A DNA stretch of 64,000 nt from Magicicada septendecula (GCA_034769895.1 CM068373.1:435407080-435471079); one strand, 5' to 3'. Numbered from the stretch's first letter, positions 1 through 12,403 are shown. The notes: generated from the letters alone by a model not told the origin. Numbers and translations are program-made.

Positions 1-60
1 TCTCATTCATTATATATCGTCTTCTGTGTTTCTCCATCTATCTGTTTTATATAACTTAAT

Positions 61-140
61 TTTATATAAAGTCCCTGTTCGGGCGCCAATTGTAATTTTC
101 GAAAATAATAAGTCACTGTGAGGGCGGCAATTGTAATTTA
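61..140 (-). mobile_element. Edge of a minus-strand LTR element: LTR end plus tRNA-Lys primer site
   Basis: Read on the minus strand, 88 to 71 is an exact 18-base primer-binding site of the tRNA-Lys type (TGGCGCCCGAACAGGGAC). Immediately before it lies a sequence ending in ACA, as expected for an LTR end. The LTR would therefore run rightwards from about 91, and the element body would lie off the left edge. A diverged second copy of the same junction sits at 112-139. The other end of the LTR could not be fixed. This is an old LTR element of unknown state. Confidence 0.5.
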
Positions 141-1330
141 ACAAACTACTTTGAATAATATTATTACATATATCTAACAAGATATGTATGACAAATACCA
201 TAATTTGGTATTACTGGTACTCACCAAATTCATTATTAGCCGGGCTCATTTTCTGCTTTTATACACTGTTTTATACCTAAGGGTTCCAGGGTCGGGTACA
301 GGAAGATTTCGAAACACAGTGGACGACACAATTGATAACACAATATTCTGGAGGTTAACCATTAATTTTAATTTCACTCTACGTTCGTGCATACAGAACC
401 ATGTGTTTACTATAATGACGTCAGGTGGCCTGACTCAAACAAAATGGCGGTTGCCTTTTTATATCTCGTGGTATTCTTTAATTGCTTTATTGTTGGATTA
501 ATATCAGTTTAACATTACTGCTGCAGCTTCAAAATTATGAATGAATAGAGGTTTAAACTTATTACACAAACCAATGCCCTCGGCATATGTTTTTTATGGC
601 CATGCATTCACTCTCTCATTTACACACTCAATTTTAGACCTGTACATTCTTTAATTCACAATTGAATATTAATGAGCTCATAAGATAGAAAATAATGAAA
701 GGAACTTCTCTGGTTAATCGGTGCTGATGTCCATCCGTTGATTGTGCTTGCTACCCATGGTGATGGCCGGTGTTCGCCTTTTTTAGTCTGCCGTTCAATT
801 AGGTTGATATTACACTGAATTTACATTTTTAGTAACTGTATGCTAACAAGTTATATGAGCCTTTCTTGCTCCACTATAATGGCCAACATTTTGCCAATTG
901 TATTTGAACTATTGTAAAATTTTGTGCACACAACGATACATCGCTGTGGCTGCTATGAAGAATGGCGTCGAAATGAGAACGAGGCAAATGTAAAATTGCG
1001 CTTGTGTGTGTGTATTTCTTACGTCATCCAGCTTTGTCTTGCTGGACAACGCCTCGTTACACACATTGTACTCAGTGCGTCATTGTTATTAGCGATGACG
1101 GAGCTGTGCTATAGCCCAATCATAATTCATATTGTTGTACTTCGTCATAAACACCGCCATGGTATATTTTGATGTTTTCACGTCCACCGGAGACCTTGGT
1201 GTTTTACTCTGGCCGAATTTGCGTTGTTCCTTTTTTCAGAGGGACAATGTACCTAACCATTCTGTATGTTTAATAATTACATAATATAAACATTGAAAAT
1301 CCCCATAATTCCCATAATTCTGGTACTGGG
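141..1330. other. No gene recognised
   Basis: AT-rich sequence between the LTR edge and a LINE scrap. Short open frames here (for example 184-501 and 924-1172) have no family resemblance and no splice or start context that I can support. Part of the first few hundred bases is probably the LTR whose inner end lies at about 91. Confidence 0.4.
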
Positions 1331-1339
1331 TCAATCTGT

Positions 1340-1565
1340 ACTGTTACACACTCACCCTGTCTTAGCCCCCTTTCCACTTTCAACTGTTTTGATAGAACTC
1401 CCTGTTTCCTTACCCTATTTATTGTTTGTGATATTTACATTTTTGTGAGATTATTCAATTTCTTGGGTATTCCAAAGCTCTCCATTGTCTGTAGTAAATA
1501 CTTCCTTTTTAAACTGTCATACGCCTGATTATAATCTACGTACAGTTGGTGGACGTCACTATTGG
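1340..1565 (-). pseudogene. LINE reverse transcriptase fragment (RTE-like)
   Basis: Minus-strand translation gives the palm region of a LINE reverse transcriptase: a VDYNQAYDSL stretch (equivalent to the FxxAFDS motif with the first catalytic aspartate), then ESFGIPKKL, then VERGLRQGE (motif before the catalytic box). Reading frames change within about 220 bases and a stop interrupts it, so it is a dead 5'- and 3'-truncated copy. It resembles the LINE remnants at 19040-20041 and 45332-48464 in style but is too short to place in a clade with certainty. Confidence 0.55.
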
Positions 1566-1731
1566 ATTCGTAGCATTTTCCCAAACTCGACCAGACAAGT
1601 TCGGTATCAGCTTATAACTTCCCTCATATTGTTTAGAAAAAAATTTAACATTTTTTCATTTTTAAAAAATATTTTTTTCTTTTTTACGAATGGTATAAAA
1701 TAATCTTTAATTTGAGTATTTGTGGTCATAT

Positions 1732-1941
1732 TGTAACGAGACATTTTGGCCTACCTGGGGTAATATAAAGATCAGTGTATTTTGATAAAATAATATTTTG
1801 TGATGTAACGTAATTTTGGGAGACATAAACGTAAATTGATGATATGGTAAATTTTATTGGGACCAAATTAGAAAAGGAATTGTAAAATATTATTCATGAA
1901 TTATAACGACGTAGTAGGCAAACGGGCGAAATTGTGTCAAG
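1732..1941 (+). repeat. 5' LTR, first part
   Basis: First 210 bp of the 5' LTR. It matches 14378-14587 almost base for base and ends in GTGTCAAG, the octamer duplicated by the hAT that follows. Confidence 0.9.
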
Positions 1942-2379
1942 CAGGCCCGGATCTATGGGGCGCAAAACCCCACAATGCGGGGGGGCCCGGACCCCCGGGG
2001 GGCCCCAGGCCATGTCGGAGCAAAATTTAAACACTGCATTAGTAAACATCAATCAGTAATAAAAAAATTTCCAAATATGGAATTTCGAAAATTGATCCAA
2101 TCTCGGAGACTGGGAAAGAGAAATTTCGCTCCGGAATATTTGGCGAGTGGTTACATTGTTACTGGTTTAGGCAAAGAAGATAGACGTGTTAGAATAGAAG
2201 GCTTATGCTGTACGTTTGGGTGAGGCAACTTTAGAATAGTTGGCGTCCCCGTTTAGGTTGTTATTTTTCCAGTTGCGACTCGCTAGGTTATGTTTGTTAT
2301 GTGTATTTTCCTTAGTGTTTTGTAACTTAACAAGGGTTTTAAGTGTTTGTGTTTTGTAACAAACAATAACAAAATACAG

Positions 2380-2527
2380 GTGGAGCTAAGTGAAACAAGT
2401 GGTGCGGGCAAAAGACGAAAACGACGTTTACAGACAGAAACATTACATAGAACAAACAACAAAATTACGTTGTTTCTTGTTCCTAGTCAAACCTCATTGG
2501 GAATCACGGAAACTGGACCTACACCAG
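2380..2527 (+). CDS. hAT transposase, N-terminal exon
   Basis: An open frame with a basic patch SGAGKRRKRR, typical of the start of ZMYM1-like hAT proteins, lies between an acceptor-like CAG at 2377-2379 and a donor CCAG|GTGAGT at 2527/2528. The exon ends after one base of a codon. Joined to the acceptor TTTTTTTCAG at 6869-6878, the phase continues into TETSTAYDMTSG. The start codon is uncertain: an ATG at 2347 would serve if the upstream acceptor is not used. Confidence 0.5.
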
Positions 2528-2544
2528 GTGAGTTAGATTGAGAT

Positions 2545-5500
2545 TCAACCGTTTTATTCCGTCATTTGTAGATTGATAGTTTTCTGAACAAGTATCAAAA
2601 ACCTTCACGAAGAAGACTGGCCAGCTTGATCAGAACATGTGAAAACTCATTTTACTCCAATTTCGACGTACGGTATTGTTCATGTGATGGTGGTGATTAA
2701 AGGTGCTAATAGTGTAATTTAATCTAAGTACCTATGCATTTAATGCCATCAACATGTCTGGCTTAGTACCAGTATGTGCAATGTAAATTTTACCGAGAAA
2801 ACTAAGGGGAGACGTCAATGAACGCGTTTCCATAAGAAATACATGTAATATGCAGGTACATTTATCTAAGTAACAGTATGGAATTTTTCTATGAAATTTT
2901 TACCACATATTCACTGTATACATTGTAACGTCACAGAACGTTCCATAAAAGAAATCATTTATATAGTAAGTTAGCATAAGAGGAAAGTGAAGTGAACAGT
3001 ATCGAACCCAAGTAGTCCCAAAATTGTGTAATTTTGTATAATAATTATTTCTATCAACTTGAAAAAACGACCAAACTATGACTAAGACAAAACCCCATGT
3101 ATATTATTAAAGTGAATAAGAGTGAAAAAACCATAAGACACTATAAGAGAGAGAAATAATGTCAGAATCCACCAGAATAAAGTCAATAATTATTAAGTTT
3201 TATAACTATGAATAGGGTATTAAAAACTATTTTTTGTGAATAAATGGACATGATCCATCATTATATTATGTGATGTAAATAAAATAAATGTATTAAATGA
3301 CTTAAATACATTATTAGAAAGAGTTTAAGTTAAAATAAAAATTGTATATTTGCAATGACAAAAAAATATTAATGTGTTGGATTTGAGACCATACACCAAG
3401 ATTTCATGAAAAAATTAATTATTATCAGATTTAAATAAAAACTATATGTAATTGTCAAGCAGACAATAGTGAACAATTTATCTTAAATAAAGGAAGCTGT
3501 CAAATGAATAAAAAGCAGTCAAAATAGCCAAAAACAGTGTTAACTAAAAACATGTAATAGACATCTAATATTGTATAATTTATGAATTTAATGTTGCCAA
3601 AATGCAACCAAACGGTATTAGAAAGCTGTAATATGATATAAAGCAACTATACTAATATACCTGACCAACTTTAACATTGTAATAGTCAAGTCAGCAAAAT
3701 ATTTACTTATACCATGTATGGCTGAAGCCAATCATCCAGTACAAAAATAATCATAACTGGCTAAATACTTACATAATACTAACAAAAATAAGATAGAAAG
3801 GTACAATACATCAGAATACCTTAATAAGAAACAAACTCAGTTGAAAGTAAAGTCAATTCTAAAAGAATTTAACTAATTAGAGTGAGATTTGTCACACCAT
3901 AAAAAATGACATCTCAAGACCAATCAATGATGCTATGTCATCTTGTGATAAATATAATATATGTACAGAGTAACCAGGTATCACAAAAGATAGACAAAAT
4001 AATAAACTCTGTGTGTATAGTGGTAAAATAATACATATATTAAAGAAAAAGACTAATCATTGTATTAGAAAACTGACAAGAATCTAGGCCATGAGCAGAG
4101 GCCATATAAAATTGTATTCATTTGTGTTTTATTTATGTTAAAATTTGTTTATTTTGTTGTAGGAAAGTAGTAGTAGTAGATGTTCAGCTTGTGGAAGGAA
4201 CTTTGTAACTCCACAACAATTTTTGTTATAAAAATTGAGTTATCAATGACAACAACTCAAGGTGAGGGTTGTATATTGTATTGTTTATTAGACTTAAATT
4301 AATTAGATACCAATCATATTTAGTATCGCTAGATTCAGTTAAAAACAAGGAATCTAAATGCATTAATGGCATACAAATTGTGAGTACTAATGTGAAACTG
4401 TTTGATAAATACCAGTGTAAATTTTGAAATATCCTTTGTATGAAGAATAAGAAATTCGTTCTAAAAGCTTCTACGGAAGTGAAAATTGTTCTATGACATT
4501 CCATTTCGTTTATTCTCGAACAATCTAGAAAGAATTTTTACACAAATATACCGGAAGTCGATGAAAACAGTCTACCTGATTTAGTATAAAAGCGAGACCA
4601 AATTCGACCAAAAGACATTTGAAGATTGAACTCCAGAACTGATGCATCTCACACAACACTGATCAACGCAGCTAAGGCGAAACCAAAGAGGCGAGAAATC
4701 GACAAGACACGGCAGGAAGGCTTTTCCCGTACATAGACATAACCGACTGACTTAACCTCAACGAGAGTCTACGCCAAAAAGTATCGCTGAAATAGAGCAG
4801 CGATACGGCAAATTTTAATAGAAATTACGCAGCCAGAACGTCGACGGCCCAGGAGGGACCAAACATTTAAATAGAGAACGAATTCTGCTGTGTTCGCATT
4901 GACTGACTAACGTGACAAATAATTCCCCCGAACGTAAACAAACAATACACTAAGCCTTCCTCAACACTGCATGGGAATCAGCGCTGCGGTGGCAGATTTC
5001 TGAATCAACGCTAAACAGATGATTCGTAGCGGCGGCGTTTGAACGAGATTCTACTGCCAAACGTTTTGACATAAAGTGCGGAAAAATTAATGATCGCAAA
5101 ATTTGACTTTAAATAGATTCAGTGTACACCCGGAGAGGCGAGATTGAGAAACTACCCGAAGGAAGTGTCCAGTGAGAGAATAAACGACCATTGGAACGTG
5201 AGTTACCAAAATTAAAGTCATTTGTTACCTGGTTACATTTATCACACAGTTGTACTTTACACGCCACACATACACCTTCAAATCACTTAGTTTTTTCTTG
5301 TAAGGCATCTAATTGATATGTCTTGGTAGTTCAAAGGAGTCACGTCCTGAGAGTAAAGATTTTTCACATATTAAACTCATGCTTTTCAACTGAGTCAGAA
5401 TCTGAAATACTAGCCGATACTTGATTGGACATATAAAAAAAATTGTCAATAATAATAACTTGTAAAATTTTTTCTCTGCAATTTTATAATTTTTTTTCTA

Positions 5501-6868
5501 TGAATGTTAGTCCTTCAGACGATTTGCTTGTTTTTAAAGAATTATTAAACTTAACTGATTTTTCCAAGCTAAACTGACTTGTTTAAATTTTTTCGTAGAT
5601 TTAAAAATTTTTATCAATCACATATTTTTTTCTTGGAACAACGTTTCCAAGTGGCGCCCACAAAAAGCATAGTATTAAGTTGTGTTACAGGACTACATCA
5701 CTGCAGAGTATCCAGTCAACAGAGTAAGTAACAAAAGTGCGCGGAGGTAACGCCCGACATTACACAACAACACACAACACCACCCTATATTTTTTACGTT
5801 ATAAATTATGTGTACTCAGTAGCTAAATAACTGATCTATCTTTAAAACCTTACGTTGCAGAAATTATCTTGTACAGTGAAAAGTAATAAAATAATTTTAC
5901 AAAAAAAATATGATGGTAAACAATTTTTTTAATTTTATTTTTGAACAAAAATTATTTATTTTGGTACAGTTTATAGAAAACATATATCTTTATATACATA
6001 ACAAATTCCAATGCTCTATGTCAGATACTTTAGGAGATAAATATTCCTAAATATAAAAAACAACACTTTCGGGAAATAACAAAAAACCAAATAAAGTGCA
6101 ATAAATGCTTATTAAAATTGTCCACCACCATAGGAAATAGGAAGTATCTTTTTCTGCATCTCTTTCTTCTTTTTTTCTTTTTAGAACTCTTCTTTTTTGT
6201 TTAGCCTCCTTTGTTAGTTCCAATATAGCTTTTTCAGCCTTTTTGATTCGAAGGTTATCTTACCTTTATTCGATATAACCTTTATAACATCTAAATCTGT
6301 ATTAGGAAAATAATGTATGTAAAACTAATAAATATAACATATAACACACCAAGAGGCGCAGCGTTGTGAGTGTTATTACTAAAAAATCGGCCTGCATGTA
6401 TACATTTTAATATTCTTTTAAGTATGTTAAAAACATAATTCATACGTAAAACTTACATATTCTTACTCAAAAAAAGTCGTATAATAAGAAAAAAATAAAA
6501 TTGAAAACTGCTAAAATAAAATTGAAATTGTCCAATCACGTTCACCAATACCAAAAGAAAGCCTCGAGAAGATAGTAAGGGAAAAAACCTTCCTTTGTAA
6601 TGAAAAATTAATAATTATTATGATATTATATATATGTAGGTATATATGCCAAACCTTTAAAACTATTTTATAAATTTTATTACTCCATGTTCGCTAGGTA
6701 GCAACACCGTCACTTTTTCGCTTCTCTCACCGTGCTTTAACATAGTACTGTCCTGTCTTTCCGACTGAAGGTTTTTGCAAGGATCCTCTTACTGACCAAC
6801 CGACCGTTATTAATTTGAAATTCGTATTCATAAACTGCATTTTCCATTAAACCAATCTGTGGCTTTGT
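2545..6868 (+). other. Long AT-rich intron of the hAT transposase
   Basis: 4.3 kb without a convincing gene. Around 4588-4600 is a TATA-like GTATAAAAGC, and at 5649 a TGGCGCCCAC stretch that could be an LTR primer site, so an old LTR fragment may sit here. At about 6110-6310 on the minus strand is a short lysine/glutamate-rich coding-like stretch whose family I do not recognise. Nothing else stands out. Confidence 0.4.
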
Positions 6869-6878
6869 TTTTTTTCAG

Positions 6879-9358
6879 GCACTGAAACTTCCACTGCTTA
6901 TGACATGACATCTGGCCTTGACACATTCCATCCTAGCAGTGAGACTTCTGTTCCTGTCTCCAAAACCTCACCAGCTATCCAGAGATTTCATCCTGATTTT
7001 AAGACCGATAGTGGGGCACTAGAGACTTTAATTTTGATGACATCCAAGACGTTGGCACCATATCCACGAATAAGTCAAATTTGAGTGATGAATATTTCAT
7101 TACTTGTTTGTTGAAACAGGAGAGTCCAACTGATAAAGCTCATTTTGAAAATATTAATTTATCTGACAAGCTCAAGAATTTTATTGTTAAAACTGGAAGC
7201 TGCCAACCAAATGGTCCATTTTCCAAGGGTGAAAAGAAAAGAGGATTCTCTACTGTCTACTACAAAACAGTTGCAGCAGCAGGACAGTCTTTACAAGTGA
7301 AATGGTTAAATTACTCAAAAAAGTTGGATTGTGCGTATTGCCTGCCATGTTGGCTATTTTCTGGTGGTGAAAGTAAAAGTGGATGGGCCACTGGTATCAG
7401 AGACTGGCAAGGTTTGTCAAAAAAAATCAAAGTACACAGCAAATCTCAACAGCACATTTCAGCCTGTTTGGTCTTCCATGAATGGGAAGTACGTAAAAGA
7501 ATTGATGAGTCCTTGGAAAATGAAAGAAAGTCTGAAGGTGAGTTTTGGGCCCAGGTTTTAAAGAGACTTTTTGATATTACGCTCATGTTAGCAAAAAACG
7601 TTCTCGCATTTAAAGGCTCGAAGGAGCATAGTGGAAACTATGATGGCAACTTTCTATCATTGGTGCAGTTACTAGCCAAATATGACACTGTGATGGCACG
7701 AGTAATCAGTTTACCAAAGGGACATATCAAGTATCTCAGTCATGACATCCAAAATCAAGTGATTCATTGCATGTCTTCACACTTGCAAGGCAAACTGTTG
7801 CAGAAAATTAATAATGCACCTTTTTGTTCATTAATTATTGATACAACACAAGACCTGTCAAAAAAAGATCAAATGAGTTTTGTTATTCGGTATGGTAGTT
7901 TCACTGAACCTGAAGTACAAGAGGGCTTGGAAAAAGAGAATTGTCGACAAATCAAGATTGAGGAAGTTTTTCTGGGATTTTTACAAGTGAGAGATCCAAC
8001 TGCATCTGGACTCGCAACGCTAGTGTTAGATCATTTGCAAAAATTGGGTTTAGACTTTAAAAAGTGCAGAGGCCAGGGATATGATGAAGCTGCTGTGATG
8101 AGTGGTGCTTACTTAGGAGTGCAGAAGAGAATAAAGCAGGGAAAGGAGTGTAAAGGAGGGACTAGCTGTGTATGTGCATTGTACAGCACACAACTTAAAC
8201 CTAGTCATCAACGATGCAGTCAGAAGTGTAAGAGAAGTGGCTAATTACTTCTCAGCTCTGCAGGATTTGTATGTTTACTTTGGTCATATTATCAACAGAT
8301 GGGACATTCTCTCTTCCATGACAGGTGAATCTACTGTCACACTAAAAAAGCTCAATCCAACTAGGTGGGCATCAAGGCATCAGTCCATTGTAGCTATCAA
8401 GGTGAGGTATCTTGATGTTATGAAGACCCTCAGAAAAATTTCACTCGTAAGTAAAAATAAGGACGAAGTGTCGGAAGCAAATCGACTGGCAAAAACTATG
8501 GACTGCTTCCAGTTTGTCTTTCTGACTGTGATCCTGTCAAAGATATTTTCTGAAGTGAATGTAACTTCACAGCTTCTCCAGAGAAAAGAGACAGACCTTG
8601 GGAAGGCGTTAAGCACTCTTCAGGAAAGCAAAGAAACTCTGAAACAGATGAGAGGCGAATGTGAGAGCATGAAAGAGGAAGCCACAACTGTTGCTGCAAA
8701 ATGGAAAGTGGAGCCTGTATTCTTACAGAAGAGACATCCAAAAGTGAAGAAGCACTTCGACGAACTGGCAGAGGATCGTACATTTTCCGACTCGGAAACT
8801 TGGTTCAGGGTGAATGTTTTTAATGCCCTTTTGGATGTTGTCAACAGCCAAATAGACAACCGTTTTTCTGCCCTGGAAAACGTGGTAGAAAGCTTTTCTG
8901 TACTGTTCCCCAAAGTTCTTCTTCAACTATCAGAAGATGAAATTTTAGCCTGAGCTGAAAAACTTCAAAAGAAGTATGAAAAAGACATTGGTCCATCCCT
9001 ACCGCTAGAGCGTATCTCCCTTCGCTCAGGATTAAAAAATCAAATTTCTAAGCTCAATACAGTTTCCGAATTGGCAGCTCTTGTTTACATTGAGTTTGAC
9101 ACCATCGCATCAAGTTATCCTGAGGTATTAACTACTCTGGCTTTATTCCTGACTCTACCTGTAACTGTTGCATCTGCTGAAAGGTCATTCTCTGTCTTGA
9201 AGAGGGTTAAACGCTACTTAAGGAGCTCGATGGAGCAGGAGAGAGTTAGTGAGCTTGGAATGTTAGCTATCAACCACGCAGAAGCCTCAGTTTTGGATAA
9301 GAGAGCACTGATAAGGGACTTTGCAGAAATGAAATCAAGAAGGAAGAATTTCTTTTGA
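6879..9358 (+). pseudogene. hAT transposase main exon (TTF zinc finger, DUF4371, hAT dimerisation)
   Basis: Cut-and-paste transposase of the ZMYM1-like hAT group. In order: N-terminal linker (6879-7080); TTF-type zinc finger with CAYCLPCW and a later HSKSQQH (about 7321-7470); DUF4371/RNase H-like core with SLIIDTTQDLSKKDQ (about 7830-7880), continuing through VHCTAHNLNLVIND (about 8174-8215) and PTRWASRHQS; a coiled-coil-like insert LLQRKETDLGKALSTLQESK near 8575; and the C-terminal dimerisation box PVTVASAERSFSVLKRVK (about 9160-9210). Three breaks are visible: a frame change near 7010-7030, another near 8140-8170, and a TGA at 8951-8953 with the same frame resuming at once. The length (about 800 codons) is normal for the family. 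The light damage indicates recent loss of activity. Confidence 0.88.
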
Positions 9359-9708
9359 AGGGTTTGTGACATTCAAGCTATTTGATTAATTTTGAATGAT
9401 GTGGTGTAATCTGGACTGATCGTACCAATCTCTGCGTAAAGTTAAATGATTCTAATATCTGAACTGTTTAACATATTACTGATATTTTTGAAATCTGAAA
9501 ATTTGCAAAGACTTATTTCATAACTGATCCTTCTGTTCAATGTAGCTGTAAATAAACTTATTAGTGATCTTAACTGTTTTTATTCCTATTCCAAGTTTCC
9601 ACCGAAAATGCCGTAATTTGGTACAAACTAATTTTTGTTGTTGTTAAAGGGGCCTTTTAAGGTTTTTGCGGGGGGCCCAAAATTTCTAGATCCGGCACTG
9701 GTGTCAAG

Positions 9709-10765
9709 GTCAGCTCCAGACGCTAGTAGAACAGTTATTTTGAGAAACAGTGACTAACCGATGATGTAACATCAGGTCGGACGATATTATGTCAGTACTT
9801 ACATAACGCTGGAATGCGGGAGTGTCAGACGAACCTCATGCTGGCGTAGTGATACAAGAACTCAGCACAATGGAAATTAGTAAAACAGTCGCGGCCGTTT
9901 CACAAAGTAGTGCCGTTCGTCTCAGCCCAGTCTGAAATAAGCACTCGCACGAGTGACACCTACAAAGTTCCGGAACGTAAATCGCGGGCGCCCGCAGTTA
10001 AATAAAATGTGATATAAAATCGAAATTATACATAAATAACGTAAATGAACAGTTTTCTTGATATAATAACAGTTTCAGAGATGTAAAACGAATTATTCAT
10101 TAAAATAAAAGTGTGTGCGTGGAACAATGTGACGTCTTCTGGACTCAAACTCAGCTAAGTAGTCTACAAGAATAAAAACAAAACTTTCAATTATGGTTTA
10201 AATATTCAAAATTGTAATATTCAAATTTAAATATTTTCACGATTAATGGAGAGCTCTTAAAATCCTGGGGTAGATATGTGTGTGTGAGTGCAAGCGCTGG
10301 TTTCCGTTGTGTTAGTTAAGTTAAGTATTAAGCGAATTATTTTGTATTTATATTTCATGTTTTATTTTGACTATTGCTGAACAAATTATATTTTCATTAA
10401 ACAAATGATCCATTTTATATCTATATTTTACTTGGAATACTATTGAAACAAAAAGGTAAGAAAGGGAGAAGGAAGATTTTATATGTAATGTTGGGATAAA
10501 GGGGAATGTATAAAGTTTTGTTTGATCAGAAAAAGATTAATTTTATGAAATAAACTAAAGTTAATTTGCCTGGTAGAAAAAGATTAATTATTCCAAGCAA
10601 CCATCTTGTTTTCCACTCGTCCAATTAGAAATCCTGGATACGGTAGGTAAAATAATTTAAGTTGGCAACATGACAACATGGCGGCACTAGCCGTAAGTGT
10701 ACAACATAAACAAAGCACATTAGTAAATTCATAAATCTAAAATAAACTAAGTTTATTAGTTAACA
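9709..10765 (+). repeat. 5' LTR, second part
   Basis: Remaining 1057 bp of the 5' LTR after the hAT, matching 14588-15633. It ends TTAACA at 10765, directly before the primer-binding site. Confidence 0.9.
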
Positions 10766-10766
10766 A

Positions 10767-10784
10767 TGGCGCCCGAAGCAGCTG
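10767..10784 (+). promoter_or_regulatory. Primer-binding site, tRNA-Lys-like
   Basis: Starts TGGCGCCCGAAGC one base after the LTR. The first eleven bases match the tRNA-Lys primer site also seen (reverse strand) at 71-88. It primes minus-strand DNA synthesis in LTR elements. Confidence 0.65.
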
Positions 10785-10945
10785 GACCGTTTGCATAAAT
10801 AAAATTATGCAAATGTGGACCTGTTGAAGGAGCAATATGGTTGCGGGGAACTGATATATAATTAGAAACATAGAAAATAAAAGATAGGTTATGTTACAGT
10901 GTTATTGATGAATGTTTATAAGAGATAAGTAAGAATTAAATAACA

Positions 10946-12403
10946 ATGATGAATACTAATGATAATATTAACAATGAAGTCAGCTTCACTGACAGCCAGA
11001 CAGAAAGTCAAATAAATAGCGATTCAGGTATTCAAACAGAGTCACTGTCAATAAGTGACCGTAATGTAGACGGATCTGTAATAATTAGTGAGGCGGGAGC
11101 AAATTCCACTCCCATAACAACTAAAACAAAAATAAAAGAAAAAGAATTGTCATTAGAGGACATATTTGATTTTATGAAAACTAATTTCAGTAAAGTGAAT
11201 AGTATTTTCAATAAACAAAGTAACGATTTTGATGAAAAATTTGATAAAATAGATCATTGCTTTGACGTTCAAAATAGCAATTTTAATGAGAAATTAAACG
11301 AGCAGAATGATAAGATTAAAAGTAATTTTGATGATAGATTCAATGAGATCAGAAACAAAATTAAACAGCAGAATTCAGATTTTAATAAGCATATTAAGGA
11401 AATTAATACATGTTTGAATACAGTTAAAGAACAAATCTTAGAATCAATAAGTAGCAGTTGCGAGAAAAAGATTGACGAAATGAACAAAAATTTAGAAGTT
11501 AAATTAAATCAAATAATGAATAAGAAGTTAGGTGACAATGTTATAGTTATGACAAATATTAATAATGACAAAATAGTGGAAGAGGTAGTGTTAGATAATA
11601 AAATATTGAATAGTGATGATAATGATGTTAATTGCAATTCTGAGAGTATAGTGGGGGTAAAGAATAGTGGAGAAACATATAATGAGGTAAGTAGGGGTGA
11701 GAATTATGGGAATATAATTAAAAATAGTGCTGATGAAGTTTTAGTGGAAGTAGGATGTAATAAGGGAATGTTAGTGTGTGTTGATGGGTTAAAGAGAGTG
11801 TGTAGAGAGAGTATAGAGGTAGAAGGGTGGCAGAGGGTAAATTTTCCCCAGGTTTATTGTGAACCAAGGTGTTTACAAATGTTGTTATTGAAGGGCAAGA
11901 GTCCCTTATTATTGGAAGACATGAGGTCTTTGAGTTGTTCCCCGAATTTTTATGAGTTAGTGCCCTCTGTGTGGGATGGTAGAGAAAGTGTGATATGGTG
12001 TTATGGTGAGAGAGATTTATATAGAGAGTTGTGTATTAATAGGGAGATAGAATTATATCAGTTAAAGAGAAATTATAAAGAGTTGAAAGAGAGGTTAGAA
12101 TTGAAGGAAATAGATGATATAAAATACTTACCTTGTAAAATAGAGATGGATAATTATTTTGATGATGTAATTGATATAGTGGAGGAGTATGACGATAAAA
12201 TAACTGACTTTATGTTGAATAAAAATACTGATGGAGACAGAACTAAAATCACAAATGTAGACAGGTTTTATGAATTAATAGATAAGAATGGTGTCAAATA
12301 TTATGTTGATAATGGTCATTATGATAATAATAATAAATTGAAGGTGGATAAAAATGATTTATGTTATAAATATGTTAGATATTTACACGATGATAGAGGG
12401 TAA
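10946..12403 (+). CDS. Single coiled-coil protein of the pol-less LTR element (gag-like by position)
   Basis: An open frame of 485 codons with no recognised family. Residues 1-70 are polar and S/T/N-rich. Residues about 75-200 form a long predicted coiled coil rich in N, D, K and E with repeating FxxxF/I heptads (FDEKFDKID, FNEKLNEQNDK, FDDRFNEI). Residues 200-260 are acidic. The C-terminal half (about 265-485) is more globular, with several cysteines and a second charged helix (YQLKRNYKELKERLEL). There is no CCHC zinc knuckle, protease or polymerase motif. Position after the primer site suggests a structural, gag-like role, but this is inference. Codon choice is very AT-rich, like the rest of the element. 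Confidence 0.65.
   Translation: MMNTNDNINNEVSFTDSQTESQINSDSGIQTESLSISDRNVDGSVIISEAGANSTPITTKTKIKEKELSLEDIFDFMKTNFSKVNSIFNKQSNDFDEKFDKIDHCFDVQNSNFNEKLNEQNDKIKSNFDDRFNEIRNKIKQQNSDFNKHIKEINTCLNTVKEQILESISSSCEKKIDEMNKNLEVKLNQIMNKKLGDNVIVMTNINNDKIVEEVVLDNKILNSDDNDVNCNSESIVGVKNSGETYNEVSRGENYGNIIKNSADEVLVEVGCNKGMLVCVDGLKRVCRESIEVEGWQRVNFPQVYCEPRCLQMLLLKGKSPLLLEDMRSLSCSPNFYELVPSVWDGRESVIWCYGERDLYRELCINREIELYQLKRNYKELKERLELKEIDDIKYLPCKIEMDNYFDDVIDIVEEYDDKITDFMLNKNTDGDRTKITNVDRFYELIDKNGVKYYVDNGHYDNNNKLKVDKNDLCYKYVRYLHDDRG

Larger units (their letters stand above)
1942..9700 (+). mobile_element. hAT transposon (ZMYM1-like transposase family), 7.8 kb
   Basis: Bounded by inverted ends CAGGCCCGGATCTA (left) and TAGATCCGGCACTG (right) and by a perfect 8-bp duplication GTGTCAAG (1934-1941 and 9701-9708). 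The empty site is preserved in the sister LTR at 14581-14592, which confirms both borders. The element carries a spliced transposase with an N-terminal exon near 2380-2527 and the main exon from 6879, separated by a 4.35 kb intron. Ends are GC-rich (runs of G and C just inside both termini) while the intron is AT-rich. At 7.8 kb it is long for a hAT, mostly because of the intron. The transposase has a few breaks, so this copy is probably no longer autonomous. Confidence 0.93.
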
